Source of the DNA: Aphis gossypii
Taxonomy: Eukaryota > Arthropoda > Insecta > Hemiptera > Aphididae
Direction of reading: 5' to 3'
Assembly: GCF_020184175.1 (NCBI RefSeq)
Contig: NC_065531.1
Coordinates: 37,035,213-37,099,212, forward strand
Length of the DNA: 64,000 nt
A program made the position numbers and the translations under genes. Every line of letters starts with the position of its first letter. Position 1 is the stretch's first letter. Below are positions 26,090 to 39,149 of the stretch, piece by piece. Below the pieces are notes generated by a model. It was not told where the DNA came from and made no database searches. It worked only from the letters and a program-made list of their open reading frames with translations.

Positions 26090-26411
26090 CCCTCCCGCGC
26101 CCGAAAATATTATAATAATATAATAATCGAAACTACATTGTTGGCCTATAATTGATTACGGCGGCGAACTAGTTTTTCATAGAAATACTAGCGCAACGGT
26201 CGTGGTTGACGTGCGCGGATGAATTGTCATCCGGTTCCTAATTCCAAAAACACGTAATCAATGAAGTAGTGTTGGGACGCGATGACGACAGACCAGCAAG
26301 GACCTGTCGATAGCACAGGGGTACACTGAGCATATAAAAAGGGATCCAAGATAGTCCTCTGGTAGAAGTGATTCTTCAGGGTTAGAACTAGTACCTTCAA
26401 GTCAGTCAGTT
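26090..26411 (+). promoter_or_regulatory. Candidate TATA-type promoter
   Basis: A GC-richer block (CCCTCCCGCGCCC near 26091, GGCGGCGAAC near 26161, GTCGTGG and GTGCGCGG near 26200) leads into TATAAAAA at 26333-26340, followed by GGG. Downstream are TTCAGG (A at 26378) and TCAGTCAGTT (26402-26411), which contains two overlapping arthropod initiator words. The first lies about 45 bp from the TATA start and the second about 70 bp. Neither is the ideal 30 bp, so the start site is uncertain. No ATG with a good frame follows closely, so the first exon would be non-coding. A CAGGGGTA word at 26317 resembles the hAT end at 38838, but no matching second end was found. Confidence 0.4.
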
Positions 26412-28680
26412 AATTGTGTCCTGGGAATTGATCTATTTTTTAAATATTTAAATACTGTCATTTTTTTTAAATTTAAAAACACTTAGAAATATTTTCAATA
26501 ATAAATAAATTTTGAAATTATTTTGTCAATATTATTTAACACCTCAACTCAAACTAACATTGCAAACGATTGCTCACACGTGGGCTGCTATAATATATTT
26601 TTGAGAAACCAATTTGGGTGAAAATTTTAAGGACTAAATTATGTTGGAATTGTATTGTTTTGTTTTGTTTTAAATGATGAAAAAACGGCGAAGACAGTTG
26701 CAATACCTTTAATTATGTATTTTTATACTAACTAGTTGTAGTATGTTTGGTTTTCGAGATAAATACCTCAAATCACTCAAAAATTTATTTTGACTTCCAA
26801 GGACTGTTCAACGACTAAAACTATTGAAAATTATATTATTATTTTATTTTGCAAAATGTAACCATGTGGAATTATACTACACCAGCACGATTTTAAATTA
26901 TGTTACAAAACTAATCGAGCAATATAGGTTTTAAATTTTTTTTGTTATGCATTTTTTACGAGAAAACATGAAGTAAAATTTAGAAAAAAATATTAGTATT
27001 ATACTGATTTGTTATTTTGTACACATTGTTTATAATTATGTTATCGTCGTAAAAAATTAGCGTTTTTCCTTGAGCTTTTAATATGATTTTATATGTTATT
27101 TAGTGCTAATTTAATCGTTAGTAAATACAATTATTGTATTATATATATTATATAATATATAATACAAAAAGCATTGGGTTCTTATGATATTATTTTGTTT
27201 AAACAAAGCGAATAAAAGCAAATTTATTTTTATTTATTTTTTTAGTTGAAAATTCAACTTTATATAAAACATTTATTTTTATACCCGCATAAACATAAAC
27301 AAATACTATGTATAATAATTATTATTTCAAATTATAAAATACTAAAACCATATTATACAGTATACATACTCACGTATAACCTACCGACTGTAACTTTTCA
27401 GTCAGTTAAACAACTGAATTTTAAATCGAATGGTACTACTGCTATTTATTTATTTATTTTTTGTTATGTTTCCCTCTGTCAAATTTAACATGCGAGACGA
27501 ATATAATACGAAAAATCGTACATGAATTAAAATTCAATTTAATATTATAACCGGAGAGGTTTAAGAGAAACATAATATAATCTAAACGAGCCCTCGAACT
27601 AGGATAATTATTTTGAAATCACGAATACGCATTAATTTATCGTTACCGGTGAAATAATTCATATTTAGACTAACGCTTATATAGTTACTACTGTTGAATA
27701 AAAGTACAGAAAAAATATATACAAAACAAATAGTTTTCGAGTTGTTTATGAACCATCGAATATTTTATCACTGAACGCGTAATGGATCTCTTAGAAAATC
27801 GTATGTAATCGACCGACGTTTTGTCTCAGACTTCTTGCTACAACTTTCTGCTGCTGTAGTTATTATTCGTAAGTGGTCTCAAGCGACGTGCCATTGACGT
27901 TGAAGTTCAAAGTCGTTTTTGGTTATGGATTTCCTGAAACCGTTTCTATAGAATAAGATGAAAAATTATTATTATTGGGTTACACAAGATCCAATCTTCA
28001 GAGCATATCAGTAATAATAATAAAATATCATTCAATAGAGGTCATAACACGGTATCATATTTTTATTTACGATATTTTCTGTGGGTTATTTTCATATATT
28101 ACAAAAATATATTTGATACTTTTGTATTTTTGAAACCACGTAATTATTGATAACAGGCAATTTTAAATTACTGTATAAGATAGCAGTCTATAAATAGAAA
28201 TTCACCTAATTTTTGTTACTTTAAAGTGTTATTACATTCTAGATGTTATCACATCTTGGTTTTTTTTTTTTTGAGAAATAAATACTTTTAGTCGAAATAA
28301 AAATAAGTACTTGTTTTTCTCTCTAGAAACGGTAATGCTTTTACTTAGGAGTCAGAGATTGTTTTGCCCTGTGGTTTTAAAATTTTAATAGAGTAATAGA
28401 TTCCTAGAGTAAACGTTTTGTATGGAAATCTAGTGGTGTTCTATTGTAAGCGTTAAAGAAAAATACAATAATGCTAACATTGCTAACCTACACTGACCTG
28501 AATTTATGCCATAAAACTTGTAAAAAAATGTTATATCACCTTGTTTCTATTATAATTAATTTTATTCTCGAAATTTTGTAAATTTTTGTTAAAGCTCAAT
28601 TTTCAAAAAAAAAAAAAAAAATAACCCCAAATACGTAATATATTTTCAGTTTATTTCTATGACGTGATCAACAAGCTATC
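26412..28680. other. AT-rich non-coding stretch
   Basis: No gene supported. A 12-bp-arm AT hairpin lies at 27135-27166 (TGTATTATATAT, 8-base loop, then its complement), and A17 at 28605-28621. The frame 27246-27488 is AT-rich and starts at TTG. Confidence 0.5.
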
Positions 28681-28808
28681 CAAATCGTTTAGTGTCAGCC
28701 ATTGGGGGATGGAAATCACTATTTGTTTTCTCTCGTGCGGACGATAATTCATTGATGGTTTTATTTCAGTAACCTAGGTAGTAGTTTTCGCCTTTCGAAA
28801 TTGAAATG

Positions 28809-28826
28809 ACCACGTATCTACGTGGT
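28809..28826. promoter_or_regulatory. Dyad of two ACGTG (bHLH-PAS type) sites
   Basis: ACCACGTA, two bases, then TACGTGGT, with 8-bp perfect arms. Each arm contains TACGTG or its complement. In insects ACGTG cores are bound by bHLH-PAS dimers with Tango/ARNT (midline, tracheal and hypoxia elements). Function here is inferred from the motif only. Confidence 0.4.
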
Positions 28827-28847
28827 TAAGTACATATATCTATAGCA

Positions 28848-28859
28848 TGCGCATGCGTG
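28848..28859. promoter_or_regulatory. NRF-1-like site (TGCGCATGCGTG)
   Basis: It matches the NRF-1 (insect erect wing) consensus YGCGCAYGCGCR at 11 of 12 positions, with the core GCGCATGCG intact. It is embedded in a 12-bp palindrome of two GCATGC words (28845-28856). Such sites usually mark TATA-less promoters. Confidence 0.4.
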
Positions 28860-29344
28860 TATGTGAGTAGTGTGTGCTGTAGTTCTGGCTTTTGCTGGAT
28901 AAACGTGCGCAGAGTGTATTGTACATTATATTATGGGTTGCGTGAACGTGGACGGCGGGAGAAAAAGAAAAACGATGACGAGAAAAAAGCAACGAGGAAA
29001 AATAGAAGAAAAGACCCGCCGAGAGATTTTTATTTGGCTCCGTTTGTAACGGATGCATCTCCGGGGGGCCGTTCGAATCGCGGAGGAGTGGCGGCGGTGG
29101 TGGCGGTGGCTGGCAAAATGAACCCCCGAGTGCCGTATAAGCGACCGATTGTTTAACACGCCGGTTGATCTATGACCTCCGTGATAACCGATAGCGGAAA
29201 TAATGGCGAGTGGTTCAAAAGGCGAGGCCGCGGGTTGAACGGGACTGGCGCGAGAGGAGGATAACAATCGGCTATTATTCTCTCTTACGCACGTGCGATA
29301 TGTATGGGCCTCATACATGAGTGTATGTGCTGTATAATTTTTTT

Positions 29345-29358
29345 GTGTGTGTGTGTGT
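29345..29358. repeat. (GT)n dinucleotide microsatellite
   Basis: Seven GT units at the right edge of the GC-rich island. Confidence 0.85.
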
Positions 29359-29359
29359 T

Positions 29360-32300
29360 AAAACTTTCCTAGACAATTCAATGGCAGAACCGGCTTGAAA
29401 CACACTTGTTGTCTGCTCGTGTCTACGAGGCTTGTGAATAACTTTTTTTAATCCGCCTTAGATTTAAGTAACTCCGACTTAAAGCACTCCGATTCTGCTT
29501 AGTATCATCGGCATATTATGCGATCATTGCGATCGGCGCAAAAGGTTTACTATCTATCGACTTAAATGGTAATAATCTCCCAACAAACCGACGATAACTT
29601 CATCAAAACTCTTATACTGTGGTGGTTTAAATCATTCCGTTATAACCCTCGAGTTTCAACTCGGCTGTTATGGCGGAAATCTTCTAGGTTTCGTTTCTAA
29701 TAAACGCATCATATTCTGACCACTTGATTTGTCAATATTTTTACCGACTATTGCAAAATTCAAAAATTACTACATCGTAATACACTTGAGTTCATTCTAA
29801 AATCAATAACCAGTGTGTGCTCGAGTTAACAGAATTACTTTATTGTATTTGTCACAGCGCCAAACCGTATCCACCAGTATATAAAATAATAAATATTGTT
29901 TTAAACTTTTATCACCGATAGAAATTTTTATTTCGCACTATTTCCAAAATATAATCGTTTTGATCTACTCCGATCTCTCTAATATAGCGGCCAAGGTCGA
30001 AAATATACACCTTTCTAATACAATTATTAACGTGGCTGCAGTAGAAATAGTAAATTGTAATTTATTGTGAATTCAGTTACGATTTGTATTTATTATGTGA
30101 TGTCTTTTTTTATGAATGTTATGGTAATGTATTTGGACATCCGATATAGGTAAGTTGGTAAAATTAATGGAAAATACTACGTAATTCAAATATTAATAAA
30201 AATTGTAAACAATAAAATGGTTTATTTTTGTAGCATTCCACTCTTAAGTAGATAGTATTGTTTCCAGTTATTTAAAAGTATTTCCCAGTCGTCACAGTAT
30301 GTTAAAATTTCCATTAAATTAGTGTTGTCAAATATCACAAATGAAATTCAATTGGAATTTTTGAGTATCATTCGAGTCTTATAATTTTCACAATGAATTG
30401 CGTCATTGTAAATTTTCAGTTAAAACAAATTATATATTTATGTATACATAAATTGTATGTATATTAAGTTTATTTTTCTTATACTTTATAGTTTTAAATA
30501 AAAATAAGTAAGTATAGGTATTTATGTTTTTAAATTAGTTAACATAATACACTAACAATAATATGTCTATTGCACATGCAAAATAAAAGAATAATAGTAG
30601 CCAAGAAATCTCGAAAAAAATATTCATAAAATTCGTAAGTTCAATGTGTATATAAATAGGTGGGTGCATTAGAAAATGAAAACTCAAACAAGAATAATTT
30701 TTGTTCTGATTAATTGTTAAAATTCATGAACTATGATGTAAAGTAAACAGTTTTTCTTTATTTAAAAATATGTTTATAGCTTACCATTATTTAAAGCCTA
30801 GGTAGATAATTAAATCGTATAAATATAATTGTAAAGAATGTAAAATATATATACATTTATAAACTGTTGATTAGTTTTTATAGTTGATCAACGTCATAAG
30901 TTATGTGGTTAACATTTTTCAGTATTTTCAATATAAATATAATTATTATTCTCTGTAGGTATGTAGTGTAAATTCTTTATTTTAATACAATTAAAGTAAA
31001 TTTTCGGGAATAGTTTAATATGTGAGAGCATAAATAATTGTTCTATCGAATTAAAATGTAATCAGAACATTTTATTAGTTAAGCTCACCTAAGCAAGTCA
31101 GTTAAAACTCTGTGCATACTATTTGAACACGTTATGACAGATATGATATAATATTATACGTTTATTGAAACTGTATAATTCATATACAAAGGGCAAACAT
31201 AATCTATTTGAATTTTGAATACAATATTTAATTAAAAATTATTTATACAACTACTTGCGCTCTAAGCCGCAAATAGATATTAGCTAAAGTATGCACAACT
31301 TATTCATAGGCGCCAACTAAAGTATTTGAAGAACTAATGGCATACATTTAACATTTATAGGTAAATTCAAATCATTGCACAGAATATTTTATTATAATCA
31401 ATTAATTTATTTCGGTGATAAATATTATAATATTCAGTTCTAAGGTAATTTTCATAGTAATAGTCATTAATAATTATCTTAAATTTTAAAATCTTTACAG
31501 ACTATCGAATCGTTTTAATTTGTAATTTACACTATAGCTGATATAATATTTGATTGAAACATAATTGTACTGTTATACTGTACATTTAACATATTTATTT
31601 TTCAATACAATATTGTTATAACTACTGAACTATGTAAAGATCAGATTAAGGTACTAATAATGGTAATACTCCAATCAAATGGGACTTGCTTAAAACCATA
31701 TACATTTTAATGATGTAACTTAAAAACATTAAACTTATATTAAAAAAAAAAGTTTGTTAACCAATGAACTAATGCCAGAGGCATTTTAAAATTAAAAAAA
31801 AAGAACAATTTAAGTTATTTTTTTACAAAAACTGAACTATAATAATAATTTTACTAGAGGTATTATTATGGACGGAAAAAATGCAAATTGAAATGTAATA
31901 TTTAATTAGTTTTTTTACGTAGCCATAGACATATATTTATTTTAGAATATATTAAATGTGAGTTTCGTAATAACCGAAGTCTGATATTATACATTTTTCC
32001 ATCATAGCTAATACTAAATCTTTTAGAGAATCAAATTTAATATAATATCCTGTTACAATATACAATTAATAAAGTAAATAATCACTATTTGTTCAATTTT
32101 TTTTTTTTTAATAGTCAATATTAACAAGATAATGCATTATGTTAATAAATGTATCGAATCTAACAATAACATAAACCACAGGATTTCCCATTGATTTTAA
32201 TTATATTAATGTAGCTACCTACTATGGTTGTATAATTAAGTAGGCTATGATGTTGTTTTCAACATATTTTGTTTATTACATTTACATAAATATATGAACT

Positions 32301-35095
32301 ATTGCGTATATTATAGGTAAAGTTATGGTAAAAATATTATATTACTAGGTTCAACTAGACATTAAAATACAATGTAATGCTAATTCAATTTTCTGGATAA
32401 AGCAGTTGCAACTGTCCACAAATTATTATATTGATATATGTATTTCATATTAAATGTAAGTAGTAATTCATTTTACTGGTAGTATTTATGAACAAATACA
32501 TTTTCAAATATTTATTTTGTATTTTGACGGTTTCATATATTTTGAAGTAACGTTTTATTATCTAGTAATTTATTCCTATATTTAAATTTGTAAGTAGCCT
32601 TATTGTAAGATTTTCTTGATATACAACTCGAGTAACTTACACAGTAACACCATAGTATATTATTATTTTTAAGCATGCTCGTGATATCCTGAATTTACTG
32701 TACTGTTAATAGTTAATTAATACACAATATATTTGAAATAATTAACTTAAAAATACTAATCCTTACGGTATTGTTGATTGCTTACGTTGTAATATTACGG
32801 TAAATAATAAGAAATATGAATTTAACTTCAGACTAGTATTATTAAACATACGAGTAATAATGTGAAATATATTATGTAGTATATTTTTTATTTTTTAAAC
32901 CATTTTTAAATTTTACTTTGTATCATCATATCAATCTAACGAATATACTACATCAAATGATTTCTTTTCAGTAATAATCGAAAATATTAAAATGTATAAA
33001 AAATAAATGTTGTATTTTTAAATCTAATTTTAAGTCATTTAAAAAATTTTATTAGTGTAACCATTAGTTGGAGAGTCAACCAAACATATCTGGAGATAAT
33101 ATTGCTTAAAATATGCTGTTTAAGTCATTGTTTCTCTGTAAACGTTGATAATAAACGGTTTTTTCAACCAAATTAAGTAATACACTGAGTTTTGAATAAT
33201 TAATATATAATATTAATATGTAGGTATGGATGTGTATACATTAAACATAGGTAAATTATACATTATTTTTACTAACCTAATGTTTTCTAGTTATAACTAT
33301 GATAGATCCTAATTTATAAATATTGTATATCGTACATAGATAACACACATAAATGATTGAATTCTTATATATTGGGTTAGTTTTGTTGAGCTACTCCGCC
33401 AGTAAAAACTTAATATAACTAGATATATATACCTAGCCCCATTAGGTAATGGTACTTAAAACTTTACTATTTAACTTCCAAGGACACTTTTATATTTAAT
33501 AAACATATGTTTACATATTACATACCTATTATCAGTAAAAGAGTTTTATTAGAAATATGAAATTCAAAATGTTTGTTCTTTTAAATAAAAGTTAAAAAAA
33601 CAATCAATATTTTATATTTTATAATATAGAATGAAGATATATATTATATGTATATATAAATATTTTTTAAAATATCGTTTTCTCATTACTAAAAATTATC
33701 TAAAAACATATTTCTAATAATGTTAAAATTATTATATATATATCGATATAATAGCGCACTGTATTTGTAAACCTCAGTTTAATAATCTGAGATTTGTTTC
33801 CGCCTTTCGAACGTAATCATTTCGTAGCGCGTTTTCATATATTGCATAATATACATTTCTATACCTCAATAATCGTTTCGATTGATTATTTAACACATAG
33901 CAATGAAAAAAGTGAGTTAAAATTGATCGTCATCCAACGAACATCAATTTTTGTATCAAATTGTAATAATGGCGTTTAATGAACTTTTTTTTTTCAATTT
34001 GATTATATTATATACTGTATTCTCCTCAACTGTGATAATATGTACATTGATACTGATTTCAGCTTCGGCCTCCATCTTATTGGTCTTATGGTGATATGTT
34101 GTGAAAACAATGCTCGTGGACTATTAAAATCCCATATTAATTTAATTAAGGAAACATATAAATAGGTATATAATATGTTAGTTAAAAAATTACTGTACAA
34201 CATACTAATCTATTATCTATTATAATTTTCAAGGTATTTCTCAAACACATAATATTGTATATAAATATGTATTTAATGTATTGAATCGTACATATACAAA
34301 GAAAAAAATAAGTTCCAGTTAAACGGCTAAGCTTCATTTTTTACAAATTTGAATGATATATTTAGTACTGAAAAACAAGTGTATTGTATTTTATACTCAT
34401 TTTTGTCATTTACAATATGATAATTTTTACATAATATATGGATACATTTTTGCAGTTCACGTATTTATATCGTGAAATTTTATAGTAAACTATAAAACGC
34501 CAAAGCCAATTAACTGCCATTATAATAGAGGTAGCAGTTGCGTCATTGAGAAAATCATGGATACTTCTTCTTTATTCGATATATGTCAAACATATCAAAT
34601 AGATACTTAAAATAATATACATCGGAATTATTATCTATTTCCGTGATTTTGATTCAAAAAAAAGTATAATGTATAAAATCACATGTTCAAATTGTTCAAT
34701 AAACAAGTAGTCTAGCTAATTTGGTATCCGTTACAAACATAGACTTGGAGGATTAAAACCCAAAATCCATGTAGTGCATGTCGTTACGTTAGTACAATAC
34801 AGCAGATTAAGTACGTGATTAATTCTGTAAGGTATTCAAACCTAGTCATGTCATATTAACTAGTAAAAATACAATGTATATGAGTTTTGAAACACTTTGC
34901 CTATTGCTCTGGATATTATAATTATAATGCCAAATTTTGTGATTTTAGATTTAGGTATGTTTTGTTTTGCGCACTAACCTTTCAAGGACTACCCGGCACT
35001 CAGTGGGTTTTAGACATTGACACAGATTACATGCATTGAATGATAGTGATAATATTCCTTAATATAGTACTTTGATATAAGATTTTTGTTACGAT
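29360..35095. other. AT-rich non-coding stretch
   Basis: The first 650 bases remain moderately GC-richer and contain repeated CTCCGA words. A 61-codon stop-free frame lies at about 29887-30072 but has no ATG and no convincing splice sites. An AG/GTAAGT word at 30148-30154 has no supporting exon. From 30,100 on the sequence is plain AT-rich with A/T runs. Confidence 0.5.
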
Positions 35096-35099
35096 CCAT

Positions 35100-36400
35100 C
35101 ACTTATCAATTCAGATTATTTGAGCAGTTTTTTTTTTTTAAATTTTATTAAAAATTATTTGTTTGAAAGCTTGAAAATTTAATACACAGCTTCTTAAAAG
35201 TTGTTAATTTCTTCATTAAAAAATATTAAAAATCTATAGAAACAAAAGTTTTTATAAGCGTTTAAAGTTAGAATTTTTACAAATTGTAAGTAAATTATTT
35301 TGTAGTTAAAAATGCAGAAATAATTTTTTTTATACCTAAGATAAAAAATTTAATAAAAGGTTCTTAATTAGTTGTTCAACCTACATTTGAAAAAAAAAAC
35401 ACAAAAAAGCCAAAGCCAAACCATTTTTTTTTTATATAATCATTTTAAGTTCAAATATTTACGACAAACAATATTTAAAGGTTACAAATTGAAAAAAAAA
35501 TTATACCAAATTTTAATATTATAATTTTCATTATACGATAAGTTAATATTTTAAAAAGTGTTTAACTCTTTTTGAGTTATTTATAGGCATGAGAAATTTT
35601 AATTTGTTTTAGTTTCTTTTTTATAAATGGCAATTAAAAATTATTTTATCGGTAGAAATGCTTGAAATATTCACAAAATATATTGTTATATCTTTATAGA
35701 ACTATTAAAAATAAATACGCATACTTTTATATATATATATATATTTATATATACATTTGAAGTTAGAATTTTAACGGAATTCGTCAAGATTGCAAAAAAA
35801 ATAAAAACTATTTTTGGTTAAAAATTTATAAAAACTTTTCTTTTTGTATCTAAGTTTTTAAAATATAATAAAATATTCTTCATAAGTACTTCATATTAAA
35901 ATCATAAAATCTAAAAAAATGTATTTAGATAATTATTTTTTATGGATATTTTAAGTTAAAATTTGAACAAAAATACTTATTCAAACTATAAACAACGATA
36001 TGCTAATTATTTTTTTATAATATAAAAACATTATTTTTGGGAACTTAAATTCTAATGTATTTTATATTGTAACGCATTTTACTATATGCAGTATTTTTTA
36101 CTGTTGTTTGACAGTATTTAAATAAAATATGTTATTTAATGTTGTTATAATATTGTATAATTAAACACTAACAATATATTATGTAATATTTTAGAAAAAC
36201 TTTTTATCGACGTAAAAGTAAAATCAAAATAAAAAAACAATAATATAATTATAATCGTATTATTAATTTAGTATTATTTTATGCTAAAAGTTAAATAAAT
36301 TTCTTTAATAGCTATATCAAAAAATATACGTATCACCTGGAATTGGTAATATAAGCTGTAGACTGTTTCCATTCAGAATCTTTTTTCGTATAATATTATA
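35100..36400. repeat. Diverged repeat block with ~185-bp internal period (probable TE relic)
   Basis: A TTWAAGTTARAATTT-like motif recurs at 35261-35276, 35443-35460, 35756-35772 and 35948-35967, spaced about 182, 313 and 192 bp. A second motif (AAATTTAATAAAAGGTTCTT and variants) recurs at about 35174, 35346 and 35857. Between them the order of poly-T, ATACC/TATCTAAG and GTTAAAAAT words is partly conserved. The right end carries a segment (36345-36380) that resembles 50040-50075 in opposite orientation. I believe similar sequence is dispersed in aphid genomes, but that is recollection and not a search result. The boundaries are approximate. Confidence 0.45.
36345..36380 (-). repeat. Dispersed repeat core, copy 1 (minus orientation)
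   Basis: Read on the minus strand it gives GATTCTGAATGGAAAC, then GTCT..AGC.TATAT.AC. It aligns with 50040-50075 at roughly 70% identity with 2-3 small gaps. Confidence 0.45.
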
Positions 36401-38829
36401 AATTATAATATATCATTAAATTAATTTTTAACCTATAAACATTGATCTACTTGACAATTAATTTACAGTACAGCAATATGCGATACCTACTATTTTTTAT
36501 TTTTTTTAATCTCTTTAGTTTCTTTGGATTTAATAGTTAATTATTGGATGTAATGTCATTAGCAGTATTATATCTATAAGCTAATTTAATGTTTAATAAC
36601 AATAAAGAAAACTTTAATGAACTCCGATATTAAATTTAATATGAAATGTATTAATTATAATGTATAATTATATGTTATATATTATTATTTTGGTGACGTG
36701 AAAAGTGAATTAAATTTTATAAGTACAATATGTTGTTAATGCAATCGTTTTATTCTCAAATCAAAGAATAATAACCTTGCCACCATTCCACGACACATTC
36801 CCGTTATATTATATTTTTTTTTATACTGTAAGCAAAACATTTTACACTATTTTAGTTCATATTTTAAGGTTTTAAGGCATTTTTGATCTTTTTATTTGTT
36901 TTATTTATTTTTAGGATCTTAAAAATACTCAGTGCCTAAATTTAGAAAAAAAAATAATGTATTTTATAATTTTCATGACTGTCTTGATATATTATAATAA
37001 ATATGTACCTAAATATAAATAGCAGGTATTTACGAATAGAAAATAACTGTAGCTGTTAAGCAATCAACTATCATCTATAAAATAATAACTTATTTTGCAT
37101 TCAATTGAATTGTTTGTTGTATAATAATTCATATGAAATAGGTATAATATCGTGAGAACAATAATTAAGATAGTATTTTACTAAAGCTTATGTCAACCAC
37201 AAGTAACTTTATGTTATTTATAAGTTATGAATATAAATATATATATATTATGAATCATAATAAATAAAGTTGGTTGTATTAAATGTTTTAATACTATGTA
37301 CAATATTCTCAAATTTTACAAGATCCTTTTCATTCTTGGCTCTCATGAAAAGATGAAAGTTAACAAATTGACAATCCGTTAAGATTTAATCAAATCTTAT
37401 GGTTTCTACTGACTACTACAAATACGAATAACTGTGTCCTGTAATCAAATTAAAAAGTAATGTTTTGGTAATAATAATTACGTCTGTATTAAATTTGTAG
37501 AATTCGGTTAGAATTGATGTTGGCTTCTACAGTAATAACATATCACATAAATTCGGTTTAATTAAATTTCTAAGAATGCCTTTCAGTTATTTCCAAATTA
37601 AATTTAATAATAATTCGATTAAAACAAAATAATATAAAACATATTTTATTGTAACGACTTTTACGATCGTAAAAATAGTACAAATAATTAAAGTATTGCA
37701 TGAACCACACAATTATACAGTTAAAATGTTTTATTTATGTAAAAATGTTTGTCGGAACCAAAATTAAAATCCTTACGCTTTGTTATATACATGGTGATAT
37801 CATCAAATTGGAAGTTAGTTGCCAACAATTAATTAATTCTTGATCCGAATTCTGTATACAACATACTAACATTTTGGGAAAGCAATATAAAAAAAAAAAA
37901 AAAAATAAAATATTGTATGCAATATTCAACTTTAAATGTTATAACTATTATGTCATAACTATAAATCAATTAATAAGTTATAATACTTAATTTTATATTT
38001 TAATTTGTTTGTGGGATATTTCGGATATTAAGATATTATATTTCTGGTTTGAAATAGTAAATTTTCTCATTACATACATACTACACAATATAATTTAAAA
38101 GTAATATGTTTAACTATTTATGATCGTAACTATTTTTAAAACAGTAACATTCTCGTTTGATAATAAAGACATAAAGTAAATTAATACGATATGTTTATTG
38201 TTTACACATCAGTTACAAATCACAATACAATACTGATTTTAAAAAATTGAATATTTCATACAGTACCTACTACCTATGAAATATAGTTTCTTAGTTTATG
38301 TTTCAAATGCTAGTAGAAAATTAAACAATTATAATTGTTGTAGGTACCGCGCATATTATTTGAACATAATCATTATTGATATTAAAACTGTTAACTAGGT
38401 TTAGTAAATATGTATGTAATGTCTAGTATTAGAGCATAGTCAGTAAGTTTTTGTAAATGTGGAAACAATGAAAACTATCTCAAACAATAATAATATACAA
38501 GTGATAGTAGTAGAAAAATTATAGTCCTTCGGTGGTGAACGTTTGATGTGGTTACTTTGACACTATTGGACAAACAATAAATAAAGTGTTTCATTTTAAT
38601 AATTATTGTGTGTTTTCAATAATGTACATCTGAAGCGATCAGCATACGACACAATAATATAATAATAGAATACACACAGAAATAGGTATCCATTAGTTAC
38701 TTATAGAAAAATTAAAATAGTATTTGGCATTTAATTTTTCACTAGTATTTTCTTCAATAATACGCCTTATACGTCAGATGCATATTATAGACACTTAATT
38801 TTTATGCTTAGTTGACTAGGTTTTTTCTG
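36401..38829. other. AT-rich non-coding stretch
   Basis: Nothing supportable. It contains A17 at 37889-37905 and otherwise plain AT-rich sequence. Confidence 0.55.
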
Positions 38830-39127
38830 GTTACACGCAGGGGTATCATATAAATTTTTTAAAGGTGGGAGAAACTGAAAAATTTTTGACTTTATAATAT
38901 TAAAAAAAAAAAATATTCTCATCTATATCACACCAAAAACAATTTGTTATAACTACGTGTAAAACAAAGTCAAGTTAAAAACATTTAAATTTAGTAATGA
39001 TTAAATCTTTTAACAACGTGATATAATGTGAAAACTAAGTAAAGTACCATTTGATTATATTTATAAATAATAATTTATAAACAATAAACTATATTTTTAT
39101 AAGATAGTCGTGATTTTATTTGACTTA

Positions 39128-39149
39128 ATATAATAATAATAATAATAAT
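39128..39149. repeat. (ATA)n trinucleotide microsatellite inside the hAT-like element
   Basis: About seven AAT units. Confidence 0.9.

Larger units (their letters stand above)
28690..29340. promoter_or_regulatory. GC-rich island, candidate promoter / regulatory region
   Basis: This is the most GC-rich region of the window, with GGCGGCGGTGGTGGCGG near 29091 and GCGAGGCCGCGGG near 29222. It contains the ACGTG dyad at 28809-28826 and an NRF-1-like site at 28848-28859. Frames cross it on both strands: + from 28857 (99 aa), + from ATG 28933 (MGCVNVDGGRKRKT and onward, 38 aa), and - 28926-29318 (130 aa). None matches a known family, and they overlap in conflicting frames as expected for GC-rich DNA. 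A short ATG frame at 29203 (MASGSKGEAAG then stop) has a favourable start context. I read this as a promoter or first-exon region of unknown direction. Confidence 0.4.

Noticed and set aside
30141..30156. Strong donor-like AG/GTAAGT
   Set aside because: The upstream sequence shows no coding exon, and isolated GTAAGT words occur several times in the window.
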